Shown one piece after another: positions 35,347 through 45,575 of a stretch of DNA of 64,000 nt. Location: assembly GCA_963772065.1 (NCBI GenBank), contig CAVYVZ010000004.1, positions 372,001 through 436,000 on the forward strand, written 5' to 3'. A program made the translations under genes and the position numbers. The notes beneath the pieces are model-generated. The model was not told the origin of the DNA and made no database searches. It was given only the letters and a program-made list of their open reading frames with translations. This DNA comes from CAVYVZ01 sp963772065. Its GTDB lineage: Bacteria > Acidobacteriota > Vicinamibacteria > Vicinamibacterales > UBA2999. Each line of letters starts with the position of its first letter. Position 1 is the stretch's first letter.

Positions 35347-36534
35347 CCGCGGTCCTCCTGATCCTGGCGGCAGTAGGGGCGTACCTGACGGTGTACGTCG
35401 GGTATCAGGCGCTGCTGTTTGCAGCCAATACGTTCGTGCCAGACCCCGCGGAATTCGAGCCGAGCCGATTCCGCCGCTTCGATGTTCTCATTCCCGCCCA
35501 CAACGAGGAGCTGTACCTGCCCCGCCTGCTTGCGTCGCTTCGAACGCAGCACTATCCGCCGGAACAGGTACCGAGTCGTCGTCATCGCCGACAACTGTTC
35601 TGACGGGACGGTCGCGGCGTGCCGGCCCTTCAATGTGAAGGTGCTCGAACGGGCCGATTCCGAGCGCCGGGGAAAGGGGTACGCAGTCGGGTGGACGCTT
35701 CAGCAGATCGACCTCGTCGCGACTGATGCCGTCGTCATCATCGATGGCGACAGCCTCGCCGACGAGCGCCTCTTGAGGCAACTGAATCTGCAGATCGAAC
35801 GCGGCGACACGGTCATCCAGTGCTACAACGGCGTCGCCAATCCCGATCAGAGCTGGTTCACCCGGCTGATGAACGTCTCGAGAACGATCGCGAACGAGAT
35901 CATCCATCCGGGCAAGAGAAAGCTCGGTTTGTCGTCGCACTTGATGGGCAACGGCATGTGTTTCGACGTCGGCGTGCTTCGGTCGTTCGGGTGGAACGCG
36001 TTCAGCGTCGGCGAGGATTGGGAGTGCTACGCACGGCTCGTGCTGAGCGGCGCGCACGTCGGCTATTGCCGCGACGCGCGCGTCTATCACCAGGAATCCA
36101 TCAACCTCCGCCAGGCATCGTCACAACGCCTGCGGTGGTCGGGAGGCAGGTTCCAGGTTCTCCGGCAATACGCGCCATCGCTGCTCCTCACTGGGATCAA
36201 GACAGGCAACCTCACGTGCCTGGACGCATCACTCCCGCTGCTCTTTCCCAATCCGTCGCTTGGAATCAACCTGACGGTGATTGGCCTGGCCGCGGCAGCG
36301 CTCGAATCATTCTTCAGCGGACGCGTCGCAATCGTCGCCTGGTTCGCCGTTCTGGTGCTGCTGCAGCTGGTGATGTTCCTGATCGGCGTCCTGTATACGG
36401 AGAACAAGACCGCGAGCGCGCTCTCATTGTTCCTGGCGCCGGCGTTTCTCGTATGGAAACTCTGCATCGACGTGCTGTCGTTCGGCGGCGCCGGCTCGAA
36501 GCAGTGGAAGCCGACGGAGCGAAAGGCGTCGTGA
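35343..36534 (+). CDS. Glycosyltransferase family 2, membrane protein (frameshifted)
   Basis: This ~396-residue GT2 enzyme has an N-terminal helix (VLLILAAVGAYLTVYVGYQALLF), FDVLIPAHNEELYLPRLLASL, VVVIADNCSDGT, VVIIDGDSLAD, GNGMCFDVGVLRS and the Q-x2-RW motif QRLRWSGGRFQ typical of processive or lipid-acceptor GT2s. C-terminal membrane helices follow. The frame breaks at GTAC 35568-35571; removing one G yields PEQYRVVVIADN. It overlaps its neighbours by ATGA and GTGA. Confidence 0.85.
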
Positions 36535-37743
36535 GGGCGTTTACTCAGGACGGCGGTGTCGCGACGGATCCGAGAGTCCGCGTGCTCTTCGTCATGATCC
36601 AGATGGCGATGGGTGGATCCGAGCGTCTCATCTTCAATCTGGTCCGCAACCTCGACCGACGCCGCTTCGAGCCGTCGATTGCGTGGTTCGCGCCGGAACA
36701 GCCACTGCGCGAGTTCGAGGACCTGCAGGTTCCGTTGGTACTACGTCCCGAAACGGCGGCGGATCGACTGGAGCACGATGAGGCGGCTGGCGGCGGTCAT
36801 CCGGGAACAGCGCATCGATGTCGTCAATGCCCATCACTTTCTGCCGTTCTTCTACGCCTACTGCGGTGCCAAGATCGCGAACCGTGCACGCGTCGTCTAC
36901 ACCGAACACTCGCAGGCCGACGTTCTCAACATCCCTCGAAAGTGGCAAGCGATCGGCCGGTACCTGCTGCGCTCGTCCGAGGGCGCGATTGGAATCAGCG
37001 ACGCCGTCTCCCGCACGCTGGAGTCGCATTTCCGACTCGAACCACAATCCGTCCACACGATCGAAAATGGCGTAGACGTGGAGCTCTTCGGCGAGGGCTC
37101 GAAATCGCGGGGCGACGTGCGCCAGCGGCTCGGACTGTCCGCGGCGGATATCGTGATCGGCCATGTTGCAAACTTCCGCCGCAACAAGAATCATCTGTTC
37201 CTGCTGCGCGCGTTCCGCGAAGTGGTTCGGGAGAGGCCGGATGTCAAGCTCGTGCTCGTGGGCACGGGACAACAGGGCGACGCCGAGAACTCCGAGCCCG
37301 ACGTTGCGCGGTTCATTCAGAGCCATGGTCTCAGCCACTCGGTTCGCATGCTCGGCTATCGCGCCGACGTTCACGAGTTGCTGCGCGGGCTCGACGTCTT
37401 CTGCCTCGTGTCGTACAAGGAAGGCCTGCCACTCAGCCTCATCGAGGCGATGGCCAGCGGGCTTCCGGTTGTCGGAACGGACATAGACGGCATTCGTCCG
37501 GTGATCGAAGCGGAAGCGAACGGTCTGCTGGCCGCACCCGACGATGTGCCGGGTCTGGTGAGCGCGCTGAACCGGCTGATTGGCGATCCGCAGTTGCGGG
37601 AGCGGATGGGTGAAGCAGCGCGTCAGGCGGCCCGGCACAAATACTCGCTGACGCGATGCGTACAGCAGACCGAGGACCTCTTTCTGGCCATCGCGCCGCG
37701 CCGCCCGATGCCGCTCGACGCCCAGGCGTCGCACGTCGCGTGA
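36531..37743 (+). CDS. Glycosyltransferase family 4 (frameshifted)
   Basis: This ~403-residue GT-B enzyme starts at a GTG overlapping the previous stop. Its N-terminal part is VRVLFVMIQMAMGGSERLIF; after the break it continues RIDVVNAHHFLPFFYAY, VVYTEHSQADV, IENGVDVELF, IGHVANFRRNKNHLFLL, VLVGTGQQGD and the E-x7-E donor motif VSYKEGLPLSLIEAMASGLP. The break is at GTAC 36738-36741, where deleting one G gives VPLYYVPKRRRIDW. The sugar donor is unknown. Confidence 0.85.
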
Positions 37744-38595
37744 CTCCAACTCCCTCTCTCAATCCTGTGCAAGACGACGCAAAATCTGAATCGATGCAGC
37801 TGTCGAGCAAGACCGCAGTCGCGTACTTCGACACGCACGCCGACTACTACGAACAAAACCAGTATCGGACCGCTCGACGCACGTTCGTCAATGGGCGCCA
37901 CGAACAGATCGTCGCGATCCTGGGCACACTCGACCTGACCGATCGGGCGTCGATTCTGGACGCGGGTTGCGGACCCGGAAACCTCGTGCCGGAGCTCGCG
38001 CGCCGCGGTTGCCGGGTGTACGCGCTCGATGCATCTCCAAACATGCTGCGCCTCGCCCGCTCGAACGCAACTCGCTTTCACAACGTGACATACCACGCTG
38101 GAAACATCGAGGCGCTTCCCTTCGCCGATGAATCGTTCGACCTGGTCTGCTCCGCGGGTGTCATCGAGTATCTCGAACGGTGCGACCGCGCGGTGGCCGA
38201 ATTCCATCGGGTCCTTCGGCCCGGCGGCCGGCTGATTCTGCCGACCACAAACGTCATTGCCCCCGCGCACTGGCTTCGCCCTCTGTTGGAGCCGGTGGCG
38301 CGGCTGCCGCTCATTGCACGGACGTTCGGCCTCCAACCGGGCCGGTACCGGCCTGGACTACCAGCACGTCGCCGAGTTCAGGCGCCTGTTGGAGCGAACG
38401 GGCTTCACCGTCGAGCGAGAGCGCCACTTCTACCTCACGTTGCCGCGGCCGCTGGACCGCCTGTTTCCTCGGGCCGCCCGCGCGCTGGAAAACTTCTTCG
38501 ATCGCTTCATGGCGACGAGGCTGCGCCACCTCGCAGAGGGCTACATCGCGGTTGCGACCAAGAGTCCGACTTCCAGGAAGGGAGAACGTCGATGA
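37740..38595 (+). CDS. Class I SAM-dependent methyltransferase (frameshifted)
   Basis: This is a ~284-residue Rossmann methyltransferase. SAM-binding motif I is ILDAGCGPGNLVPELARRG (near 75), followed by YALDASPNML, GNIEALPFADESFDLVCSAG and the post-motif VLRPGGRLILPTTN. The frame breaks at GTAC 38345-38348; removing one base joins ...TFGLQPGR to GLDYQHVAEFRRLLERTGF. The GTG start overlapping the previous stop fits the operon style; ATG 37794 is an alternative. It probably methylates a sugar or pathway intermediate. Confidence 0.82.
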
Positions 38596-39437
38596 CCACG
38601 GGACGCGGGAATCCGCGCTCAGAAGAGCTCCACAAACTATCCGACTACCTTCGCCTCATTGGCGTGCCGGACCTTCCGCCACGAACGAGCCCGTTCGATC
38701 CTGGCTACGACCCCGTCACGGTGGAAAGTCACCTCGAACAGAGCGCCCACCTCATCACCGTCCTGAAGATCTCGATGGCCTGCTGGCAGATCGCCAGCGA
38801 GAGCGCCACACGCCGGAAGGTGCAGGCGGCCCGCCGCCTCGGCGTGCAGACGTGCACGGGCGGCGGGCCGTTCGAAGTCGCCGCGACGTTCGGGAAGCTG
38901 CCCGAGTTCATCGACCTGTGCGCCGACATCGGGGTCAATCGCATCGAGGCGGGAGAGGGCTTCACCGAGCAGACGCTCGACGCTCGAGAGATCGTCCGCA
39001 TGGCTGCGTCGCGAGGCATGGAGGTCCAGTACGAAGCGGGCAAGAAGCATGGAGGTACCTTCACGGCGGACGTCGTGGCCGGCCTGCTCGACGAGGGCCA
39101 GCGGTGGCTCGACGCCGGGGCGAAGAGCATCGTCATCGAGGGACGCGAGAGCGCCTTGAACGTCGGCTTGTTCGACGGACAGGGCAAGGTCAATGCGGAC
39201 TTCGCCGAGCGCTTCGTGAAGGCGTGGGGCTTCGATCGCGTGGTGTTCGAAGCGCCGAACAAGCCGAGCCAGTTCGCCCTGCTCAACCACTTCGGCCCGC
39301 TCGTGCAGATGAGCAACGTACGGCTCGAAGAGCTGCTCCGGGTCGAGATCTACCGTCGCGGGCTCCATTCGGATGCGTTCGAGCACGAGAACCTCAGGCC
39401 GAAAGGGCCCGTGGCCGTACAGGAGAAAGCCGTATGA
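38592..39437 (+). CDS. comA: Phosphosulfolactate synthase (ComA family)
   Basis: This 281-residue TIM-barrel protein belongs to the ComA/YitC family, which adds sulfite to phosphoenolpyruvate to make (R)-2-phospho-3-sulfolactate. Conserved segments include the lysine strand LITVLKI, TCTGGGPFEVA, CADIGVNRIEAGEGF, VQYEAGKKHGG, SIVIEGRESALNVGLFD and FEAPNKPSQFALLNHFG. The usual KxGFGTS after the lysine strand reads KISMACW, so this is a divergent subfamily. ATGA overlaps couple it to the methyltransferase before and to comB after. ComA is known from coenzyme M synthesis and Bacillus spores; here it sits in a glycan operon. Confidence 0.88.
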   Translation: MTTGRGNPRSEELHKLSDYLRLIGVPDLPPRTSPFDPGYDPVTVESHLEQSAHLITVLKISMACWQIASESATRRKVQAARRLGVQTCTGGGPFEVAATFGKLPEFIDLCADIGVNRIEAGEGFTEQTLDAREIVRMAASRGMEVQYEAGKKHGGTFTADVVAGLLDEGQRWLDAGAKSIVIEGRESALNVGLFDGQGKVNADFAERFVKAWGFDRVVFEAPNKPSQFALLNHFGPLVQMSNVRLEELLRVEIYRRGLHSDAFEHENLRPKGPVAVQEKAV

Positions 39438-40216
39438 CCGGCACCGTTGTCATAGATTCGTTTCCCGAGAGCGCCGAGCGGTATCGACTGCACCATGCCA
39501 TCGTTGCCATCGACGTCATCCGGGCGACGACCACCGCCACGACCGCTCTGCATGCGGGCCGGCGTGTGTTTCCGGCGCGGACGACCGACGAGGCCTCGAT
39601 CGTGGCGACCACGCTGCGCGACCCGCTGCTCGTTGGCGAGCTCGGCGGCAACATGCCGGTGGGGTTCGACGTCACGAACAGCCCGGCGCAGATAGCCGAG
39701 CGGACCGACACGCACCGGCCGATGGTCCTCGTCTCATCGTCGGGCACGCAGCTCATCCTGACGGCCGTCGGCAGCGAAGCGGTGTATCTCGCGTGCCTTC
39801 GAAACTACTCGGCGCTCGCGCGCCACATCGGAGGGCGGCACGCGCATGTGGCCGTGCTCGGCGCCGGCACGCGCGGCCAGTTTCGGCGAGAGGATCAGAT
39901 CGGCTGCGCGCTCGTGGCCAAGCAGCTGATGGACCTCGGGTACGCGCCGGAAAACCGGCAGACAGTCGAGTGCGTCAACCGCTGGACGACGGGCACGTTC
40001 GATGCGGCGCTCGACGCGATCAAGAGCGGCAAGAGCGCGGAATACCTGCGCAAATCCGGACAGGACCAGGATCTCGAGTTCGTGATCGCTCATATCGACG
40101 ACCTCCCGACGACGCCGTCGCTGGTGGGCCGCGAGCTCGTCGATACGGCCACATGGCAGAATCCGGAGCTCACGCACGCACAGCATGCCCAAGTCCGAGG
40201 GGTATCCGTCGAGTGA
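39434..40216 (+). CDS. comB: 2-phosphosulfolactate phosphatase (ComB family)
   Basis: This 260-residue protein has ComB features: IVAIDVIRATTTATTAL, VGELGGNMPVGFDVTNSPAQI, MVLVSSSGTQLILTA, LRNYSALARHI and VLGAGTRGQFRREDQIGCA. It removes phosphate from 2-phospho-3-sulfolactate to give (R)-3-sulfolactate. It directly follows comA with a 4-bp overlap and itself overlaps an ATP-grasp ligase by GTGA. No ComC-type dehydrogenase is present in the window, so the product is expected to stay at sulfolactate. Confidence 0.9.
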   Translation: MTGTVVIDSFPESAERYRLHHAIVAIDVIRATTTATTALHAGRRVFPARTTDEASIVATTLRDPLLVGELGGNMPVGFDVTNSPAQIAERTDTHRPMVLVSSSGTQLILTAVGSEAVYLACLRNYSALARHIGGRHAHVAVLGAGTRGQFRREDQIGCALVAKQLMDLGYAPENRQTVECVNRWTTGTFDAALDAIKSGKSAEYLRKSGQDQDLEFVIAHIDDLPTTPSLVGRELVDTATWQNPELTHAQHAQVRGVSVE

Positions 40217-41409
40217 GCTCGCTGGATATCACCACCCCTGTCGTGGTGGTGGTCGGACAGCTTGGCGCGCTCGCCATCATGCGGAGCCTGGGCGCGCTGG
40301 GTATCGCGCTGTACGGAGTCGATGCCGACCCGAACGCTCCGGCACTGCGGTCGCGCTACTGCCGCGAACCCGTCGTCCTCGCGTTCGACGAAGCCGCGCC
40401 CAAGCCGTATCTGGACGGTCTGCTGGCACTCGGACGCCGAATCGGTCGCCGCGCCATCCTGATCCCGACATCCGACGAGACGACGCAGTTCGTGGCGGAC
40501 CATCGAGACGCGCTGCGCGAGCAGTATCTCTTCCAGGACAACTCGCCGGAGTTGATCAGAAGCCTCGCGAGCAAGCGCGAGATGTTCGGTCTCGCCACAC
40601 AGCACGGCGTCCCGACCCCGCAGACGGTGTTTCCGAAGAACGTCTCGGACGTTGAACAGTACGCGTCGACGGGCCGATTCCCGGTGATGCTGAAAGGTAT
40701 CTACGGAAACCGCCTTGCCGCCCGTACGCGCAAGAAGATGGTCATCGTCAACTCGGCTGCGGAGCTGCTTGCCGAGTACCGCGAGATGGAGGACCCGGAC
40801 GAACCGAACCTGATGCTGCAGGAGTACATCCCCGGCGGGGACGACCAGGTCTACATCTTCAACGGATATTTCAATCGTGACTCCGACTGCCTGGTTGGAT
40901 TCACGGGCTACAAGGTCCGTCAGTTCCCAATCCACGTCGGATGCGCCTCGCTCGGTGAGTGCCGCTGGAACGAAACGGTCGCGGACCTAACGACACGATT
41001 CATGAAGGCGGTCGGCTACAAAGGGATCCTCGACATCGGCTACCGGCTGGACGCCCGCGACGGCCAGTACAAAGTCCTCGACATCAATCCGCGAATCGGC
41101 CAGGCGTTCCGGCTCTTCGTGGCGCAGAACGACCATGATGTCGCACGCGCGCTGTACCGGGATTTCACGAACCAGCCGCAGCCAGCCATCGCCCGGCGCG
41201 AAGGAAGGCGGTGGATGATTGAGGACTACGACCTCATTTCCTCGCTGCATTACTACCAGGAAGGTTCGTTGAGGCCGATGGAGTGGCTGCGCTCGTTCAG
41301 CGGCGTTGAAGAGCGGGCCTGGTTCAGCTGGAAGGATCCGGCTCCGTTTCTGGTGATGTCCCGGCGGCTCTCGAGCCGCTTGTTCAAGTGGGCGACGCGA
41401 GCGTCATGA
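40213..41409 (+). CDS. ATP-grasp carboxylate ligase
   Basis: This 398-residue protein has the ATP-grasp order: an N-terminal Rossmann-like pre-grasp domain (PVVVVVGQLGALAIMRSLG), ILIPTSDETTQFVADH, a central ATP-binding part (GRFPVMLKGIYGN, LMLQEYIPGGDDQVY) and C-terminal metal ligands (YKVLDINPRIGQAF). Relatives include D-aspartate ligase and CarB-like enzymes, which activate a carboxylate as acyl phosphate and couple it to an amine. It starts at the GTG overlapping the comB stop, so sulfolactate is an attractive substrate. That substrate is inference. Confidence 0.82.
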   Translation: MSSLDITTPVVVVVGQLGALAIMRSLGALGIALYGVDADPNAPALRSRYCREPVVLAFDEAAPKPYLDGLLALGRRIGRRAILIPTSDETTQFVADHRDALREQYLFQDNSPELIRSLASKREMFGLATQHGVPTPQTVFPKNVSDVEQYASTGRFPVMLKGIYGNRLAARTRKKMVIVNSAAELLAEYREMEDPDEPNLMLQEYIPGGDDQVYIFNGYFNRDSDCLVGFTGYKVRQFPIHVGCASLGECRWNETVADLTTRFMKAVGYKGILDIGYRLDARDGQYKVLDINPRIGQAFRLFVAQNDHDVARALYRDFTNQPQPAIARREGRRWMIEDYDLISSLHYYQEGSLRPMEWLRSFSGVEERAWFSWKDPAPFLVMSRRLSSRLFKWATRAS

Positions 41410-42497
41410 GTCTGTCGGCGCTCAAGGTCGAGCGCGCGTGGCTGAAGGTGCGCAAGCAGTTCATCGACGCCATGGGACTGTCCGGGCAGGTCTATTTCCA
41501 CCATCGCGTCGCCGAGTATCGAGAGATGTGGCGCGCGATTGCCGCGGCAGCCGGGGCGAGCTTCACGGAGCTGGCAGACGACTTGTGGGAAGTGGAACTC
41601 GATGGCGTGCGCACGCGCGTCCACAACCACGAGATGGAATTCGACAACCCCGTCGTGCTCGGGTTGGCCGGGCGCAAGACCGCGGTTCACCGGTTGCTGG
41701 CCGCGGACGGACTGCCCGTCCCGGAATACGCGGTCTTCAGCCTCGCCGCTCTCGATGTCGCCGCCACGTTCCTCGAGGCGCATCCACAGGGATGCGTGGT
41801 GAAGCCGGCAAACGGATACGGCGGCCAGGGTGTGACGACGCACGTGCAGCGGCCGGCGGAGCTGCGGCGCGCGGCGCTGCTCGCGTCGTTGTATGGCCAC
41901 GAGCTGATCATCGAAGCGCTGATTCCCGGTGAGTCCTATCGCTTGCTGGTGCTCGAAGGACGAACGGTGCATGCCGTCCGGCGGCGCGGCCCGCGTCTCT
42001 CTGGCGACGGCCACGCGACGGTTCGTCAGCTCATCGACGACGATAATCGTCGTCGGCGCGAGGCAGGACAGCCGCTGCTCGACATCGACCGCGATTGCGT
42101 GTTCACGCTTGGCTACCAGCGCCTGACGACCGACTCGGTCCCCGCCGCTGGCTGCGAGTTCCTGGTGAAGAGCGTCAACGATCCGGCTCGCAAATACGCC
42201 GAGGTCCGGACGGTCTACACCGACGTCGTCACCGACCTGATTGCTCCGTCGATTCGACAGAACGCCGAACGCGCTGCCGAGCTCGTCGGGTCGGAGTTCC
42301 TCGGCGTCGATATCATCACGCCGGATCCCGGCGTGCCGCTTCGCCAGAGCGGGGGCGTCATCAACGAGGTGAACACGACGCCCGCGCTGCACCACCACTA
42401 CGAGTCCGCACAGGAGGCCTTCCCCGCCGTTGCCATGCTCGCGCTCGAGGCGCTGGTGCGGAAGAAGGCGGCTGTCCCGGTTCACGTACACGGATGA
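41406..42497 (+). CDS. ATP-grasp ligase (cyanophycin/glutathione synthetase-like)
   Basis: This 363-residue ATP-grasp enzyme resembles the synthetase core of CphA and GshAB: KTAVHRLLAADGLPVPEY, CVVKPANGYGGQGVTTHV, YGHELIIEALIPGESYRLL, HAVRRRGPRLSGDGHATVR (the insertion typical of the CphA group), LVGSEFLGVDIITPD and GGVINEVNTTPALHHHY. It forms amide or ester links from a carboxylate and ATP. It overlaps the first ATP-grasp gene and the CapA gene by 4 bp on each side. The pair may act in sequence on one small acid. Confidence 0.83.
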   Translation: MSLSALKVERAWLKVRKQFIDAMGLSGQVYFHHRVAEYREMWRAIAAAAGASFTELADDLWEVELDGVRTRVHNHEMEFDNPVVLGLAGRKTAVHRLLAADGLPVPEYAVFSLAALDVAATFLEAHPQGCVVKPANGYGGQGVTTHVQRPAELRRAALLASLYGHELIIEALIPGESYRLLVLEGRTVHAVRRRGPRLSGDGHATVRQLIDDDNRRRREAGQPLLDIDRDCVFTLGYQRLTTDSVPAAGCEFLVKSVNDPARKYAEVRTVYTDVVTDLIAPSIRQNAERAAELVGSEFLGVDIITPDPGVPLRQSGGVINEVNTTPALHHHYESAQEAFPAVAMLALEALVRKKAAVPVHVHG

Positions 42498-43649
42498 ACG
42501 AGAGCCGCACGAACGAGAGCCGCCCGAACGAGAGACAGCGCGTCATCCGTCTCGCCGCGATCGGCGATGTCATGCTGGCGCGGGGCGTGGGACGCCACTT
42601 CGCGGACGCGCCAGGCGATTTCACGAGCGGTGGCGTTCACGACGTCCTGCGAAGCTACGACATCGTGTGCGCGAACCTCGAGAACCCGGTGGGCACATCC
42701 GGCCGGCCGTGTCCCGGCCAGGACCCAAACGTCACGTTCCGCGCGCACCCCGATACACTCGACGTGCTGGTGAGCATGGGAGTGAAGGTCGTGTCGCTCG
42801 GCAACAACCACATGCTCGATTACGGTGAGCCTGCACTGCTCGAGACGCTCGAGCACCTCGATCGCCGCGGGATCGCGTGGGTCGGCGCGGGCAGGAATTA
42901 CGAGGAAGCCAACCGTCCGCGTCTCATCGAGGTGGGCGGCCGCCGCCTCGCATTCCTGTCACATGCGTTCATCTACTCGGTCAACTCGCGGATGGCCACT
43001 CGGGATCAGCCGGGCATCTCCGACCATCGCCCCTCGCGGATCGTCGATCGGGTTCGCACCCTGACCCGCGCAGGACATCAGGTGATCGTCATGATGCACT
43101 GGGGGTACAGGGACCTGTTTTTATCCGCTCCCCTACCAGATGCGCGCCGCGCGCCGGATGATCGATGCCGGCGCCACGCTCGTGCTCGGGCATGGACCGC
43201 ACTATCCGCAGGGGATCGAGGAGTATCGAGGCCGCCAGATTGTTTACAGCCTCGGTAACTTCATCTTCGACGAGCCGCACAAGTACGCGAACCGCAGCTT
43301 CATCTACGGCGTCGGCATCGATGCGGCGGGCGGCCTGCACCGACGGGAGATTCTCCCAGTCCACCTGCGCAGGCACGTTCCGACGCTCGTCGCCGGAGCC
43401 GAGGAGCGGCGTCTGTCGCGGCTGATTGAAACGCTCGGCGCGAGATACACGGAAAAGGACCGAGGCTTCTGGCGATCGATCAGCGCGTCCTACCTCACCG
43501 AGCTGTGTGGACGCGTCATGCGGACCCGCTCGTTCAAGTATCTGGCCGTTCCGCCGATATCGTTTTACCGCGATGTAGGTCCGGCGGCGCTGATGCGTAA
43601 GCTGAAGCCGTCGGCCATCATGGGTCTGCTTCCCTTCGGATCTCGATGA
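42494..43649 (+). CDS. CapA-family metallophosphatase-like protein (frameshifted)
   Basis: This ~384-residue protein has the CapA/PgsA fold: IGDVMLARGVGRHF, CANLENPVGTSG, VVSLGNNHMLDYGEPALL, VMMHWGYRDLF, then after a frame change MIDAGATLVLGHGPHYPQG and VYSLGNFIFDE. CapA proteins take part in poly-gamma-glutamate capsule synthesis or act as metallophosphoesterases. The break lies between GTAC at 43105-43108 and a run of five T at 43118-43122; removing one T restores FYPLPYQMRAARR. No signal peptide is seen, unlike classical CapA. It overlaps its neighbours by ATGA. Confidence 0.83.
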
Positions 43650-44476
43650 CAGGACTTCTCAAGGAACAGCTGCGCTCGGCGATTCCCCTGCCGGCGCGCA
43701 TGCGGCTCGCGGCGTGGCTGACGCGTCAACGCTGGATGCCCGTTCGCGATCACGTCGCGATGGGCCTCGTTCGAGACCTCCTCGCGGAGGATCCCAAGGA
43801 GTTTCACAAGTTCGCGTGGTCCAACCACTTGATGGGCTATGCCCGATGGTACGACTCGGAAGAGGAATTGTTCGAGTTCGAACAGATGCAGCCGTCGCGC
43901 GTGCAGTTCTTCGAGGATCTGACTTCCGTGCTCGATCAGCAGCGCATTCCTCGAACCGATGTGCGCGCGATTCTCGAGGTGGGGTGCTCGCTGGGATACC
44001 TCCTCCGATACCTGGAAACCAGCGTATTCCCGGATTGCCCCGACATCGTCGGCATCGACATCGACGCTCCGGCGATCGACAAGGGACAGCGATTCCTCGC
44101 GCGAGCCGGGTCTCGAGTCGTGCTGCACGCCGGGGACATGGAACATCTCGACACGCTGGTAGGGCCGCGCACGTTCGACGTCACGCTCGCGGCCGGCGTC
44201 CTGAGTTATCTGAACGAAGAGGATGCATCTCGCATGGTCGAGCGGCTGCTGGCGCGTACGCGGAAGGTCATCGCCCTTGCGGGCCTCGCCTGCTTGGAGC
44301 GTAACAACAACACGCTGACCCGGTCGGAGCTGTCACCGGGGCACGCCGGACAGTGGATCCACAACTTCGAGGCGCTCGTGACGCGCGCGGGCGGCCGCGT
44401 CGTGCGAACACGGTGGGAGGGATCCAAGCAGTTCAACTTCCAGACCGTATGCTTCGTCTTCGCCGTACCTGCGTAG
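43646..44476 (+). CDS. Class I SAM-dependent methyltransferase
   Basis: This 276-residue protein has an N-terminal helical extension (~1-110, including FAWSNHLMGYARWYDSEEELFEFEQM) followed by a SAM-binding Rossmann domain: ILEVGCSLGYLLRYLE, IVGIDIDAPAIDKG, VVLHAGDMEHLD, FDVTLAAGVLSYLNEEDA. It may methylate a sugar or the sulfolactate-linked product. The ATG overlaps the CapA stop. Confidence 0.82.
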   Translation: MTGLLKEQLRSAIPLPARMRLAAWLTRQRWMPVRDHVAMGLVRDLLAEDPKEFHKFAWSNHLMGYARWYDSEEELFEFEQMQPSRVQFFEDLTSVLDQQRIPRTDVRAILEVGCSLGYLLRYLETSVFPDCPDIVGIDIDAPAIDKGQRFLARAGSRVVLHAGDMEHLDTLVGPRTFDVTLAAGVLSYLNEEDASRMVERLLARTRKVIALAGLACLERNNNTLTRSELSPGHAGQWIHNFEALVTRAGGRVVRTRWEGSKQFNFQTVCFVFAVPA

Positions 44477-44489
44477 CCAATCAAGAGCA

Positions 44490-45525
44490 ATGAAGGAACG
44501 ATCGCACGACTTGAAGTATCCATTCCCAACAGCGGTTCAGAACCGTGTCCAGACGCCGTGTGCGGCGCCTGACGAGCCAACGGCTGCCCAGCCACCGGCG
44601 AGAGTGGCATCGCCCATCAAATGGCTCAAGCGCCTCGTCCGGCGCCAGCTCTTCGACTTGTGTTACGCGCTGAACGACTGCTCGGCGTGGATCCAACGAC
44701 GGCTGCTCAGGACGACATTGAACCGCCAGCGGGCGGAAGCGAATCTGGACATTCCGCTCCAGGACATGGACCAGGACCTTCTCGGCATGTACATCAGATG
44801 GAATGGCCATCATGTCGAGAAGAGCGTGCGCTACGAGAAGACCGTCGGCCGCGGATCGGCCAAGCCGATCCTTCTACGAAATGCGCTCGACGAGTGGTCC
44901 AGACGAGGCTATCCGCGGCGGCGCTGGATCGACTGGGCTGAAGCGAACCTCGCGGACCACAAGCGATGGGAGGAAACGGGGCGGCCGCAGCTCCATTCGG
45001 CGAAGACGCTGCCGGTCTTCACTCCGAGCTCGCCGGTGATGGAGGTGCTGAAGAACCGCGTCAGCACGCGGGTACTGGGACAGCATTCCAGTCGAGGATG
45101 AGAAGATCAACGCCGTTCTCGAGGCGGGGGTGTACGCACCGACGTCGTGCAACCGCCAGACGTGGAAGATCTACGTCCGCAAGAACCCTCAGGTCGCGAC
45201 GATCAACGACGTCAGCAACAAGGCGCTGCGGCTGAAAGCGCCGGTGGCGATGTACATCACGATCGACAACCGCCTCTACCCGGAGATCTGGGCACCCGCG
45301 GAGGACGCCGGCATCATCGGCTTGCAGCTCAATCTCGCGGCCACGGCGCTGGGCCTCGCCGGGTGCCTGATGTACGGCGCGGAATTCAATCAGGCGGAGT
45401 TCCGGCGCGAGTTCAACATCCCCGAGCATCGATTCATGTATCTGATGTTTTTGTTCGGCTACGCCGGCGAGCGTACGCTGACCGACAAGCGGATTCATGC
45501 TGACGAAGTTGCCATCTTCGTCTAG
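44490..45525 (+). CDS. Nitroreductase family protein with N-terminal extension (frameshifted)
   Basis: The first ~190 residues are basic and helical (PIKWLKRLVRRQLFDLCYAL, LDIPLQDMDQDLLGMYIRWNGHHVEKS) and not recognised. The C-terminal ~155 residues are nitroreductase-like: VLEAGVYAPTSCNRQTWKIYV, the loop before LYPEIWAPAEDAGIIGLQLNLAA, and LMFLFGYAGERT. Such FMN proteins reduce or oxidise small substrates. The frame breaks at GTAC 45072-45075; dropping one base gives STRYWDSIPVEDEKIN. It ends the long operon and is followed by an inverted repeat. Confidence 0.8.
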
Positions 45526-45575
45526 GCCCGGAGATCGCTCGAGTTGAAGATCTTGATCGAGGCGGTGTTGCCGTA

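Noticed and set aside
35820..37613. A 597-residue open frame across two glycosyltransferases
   Set aside because: Only about 70 residues (the start of the GT4 gene) are real; the rest is Arg/Ala-rich out-of-frame reading typical of high-GC DNA.
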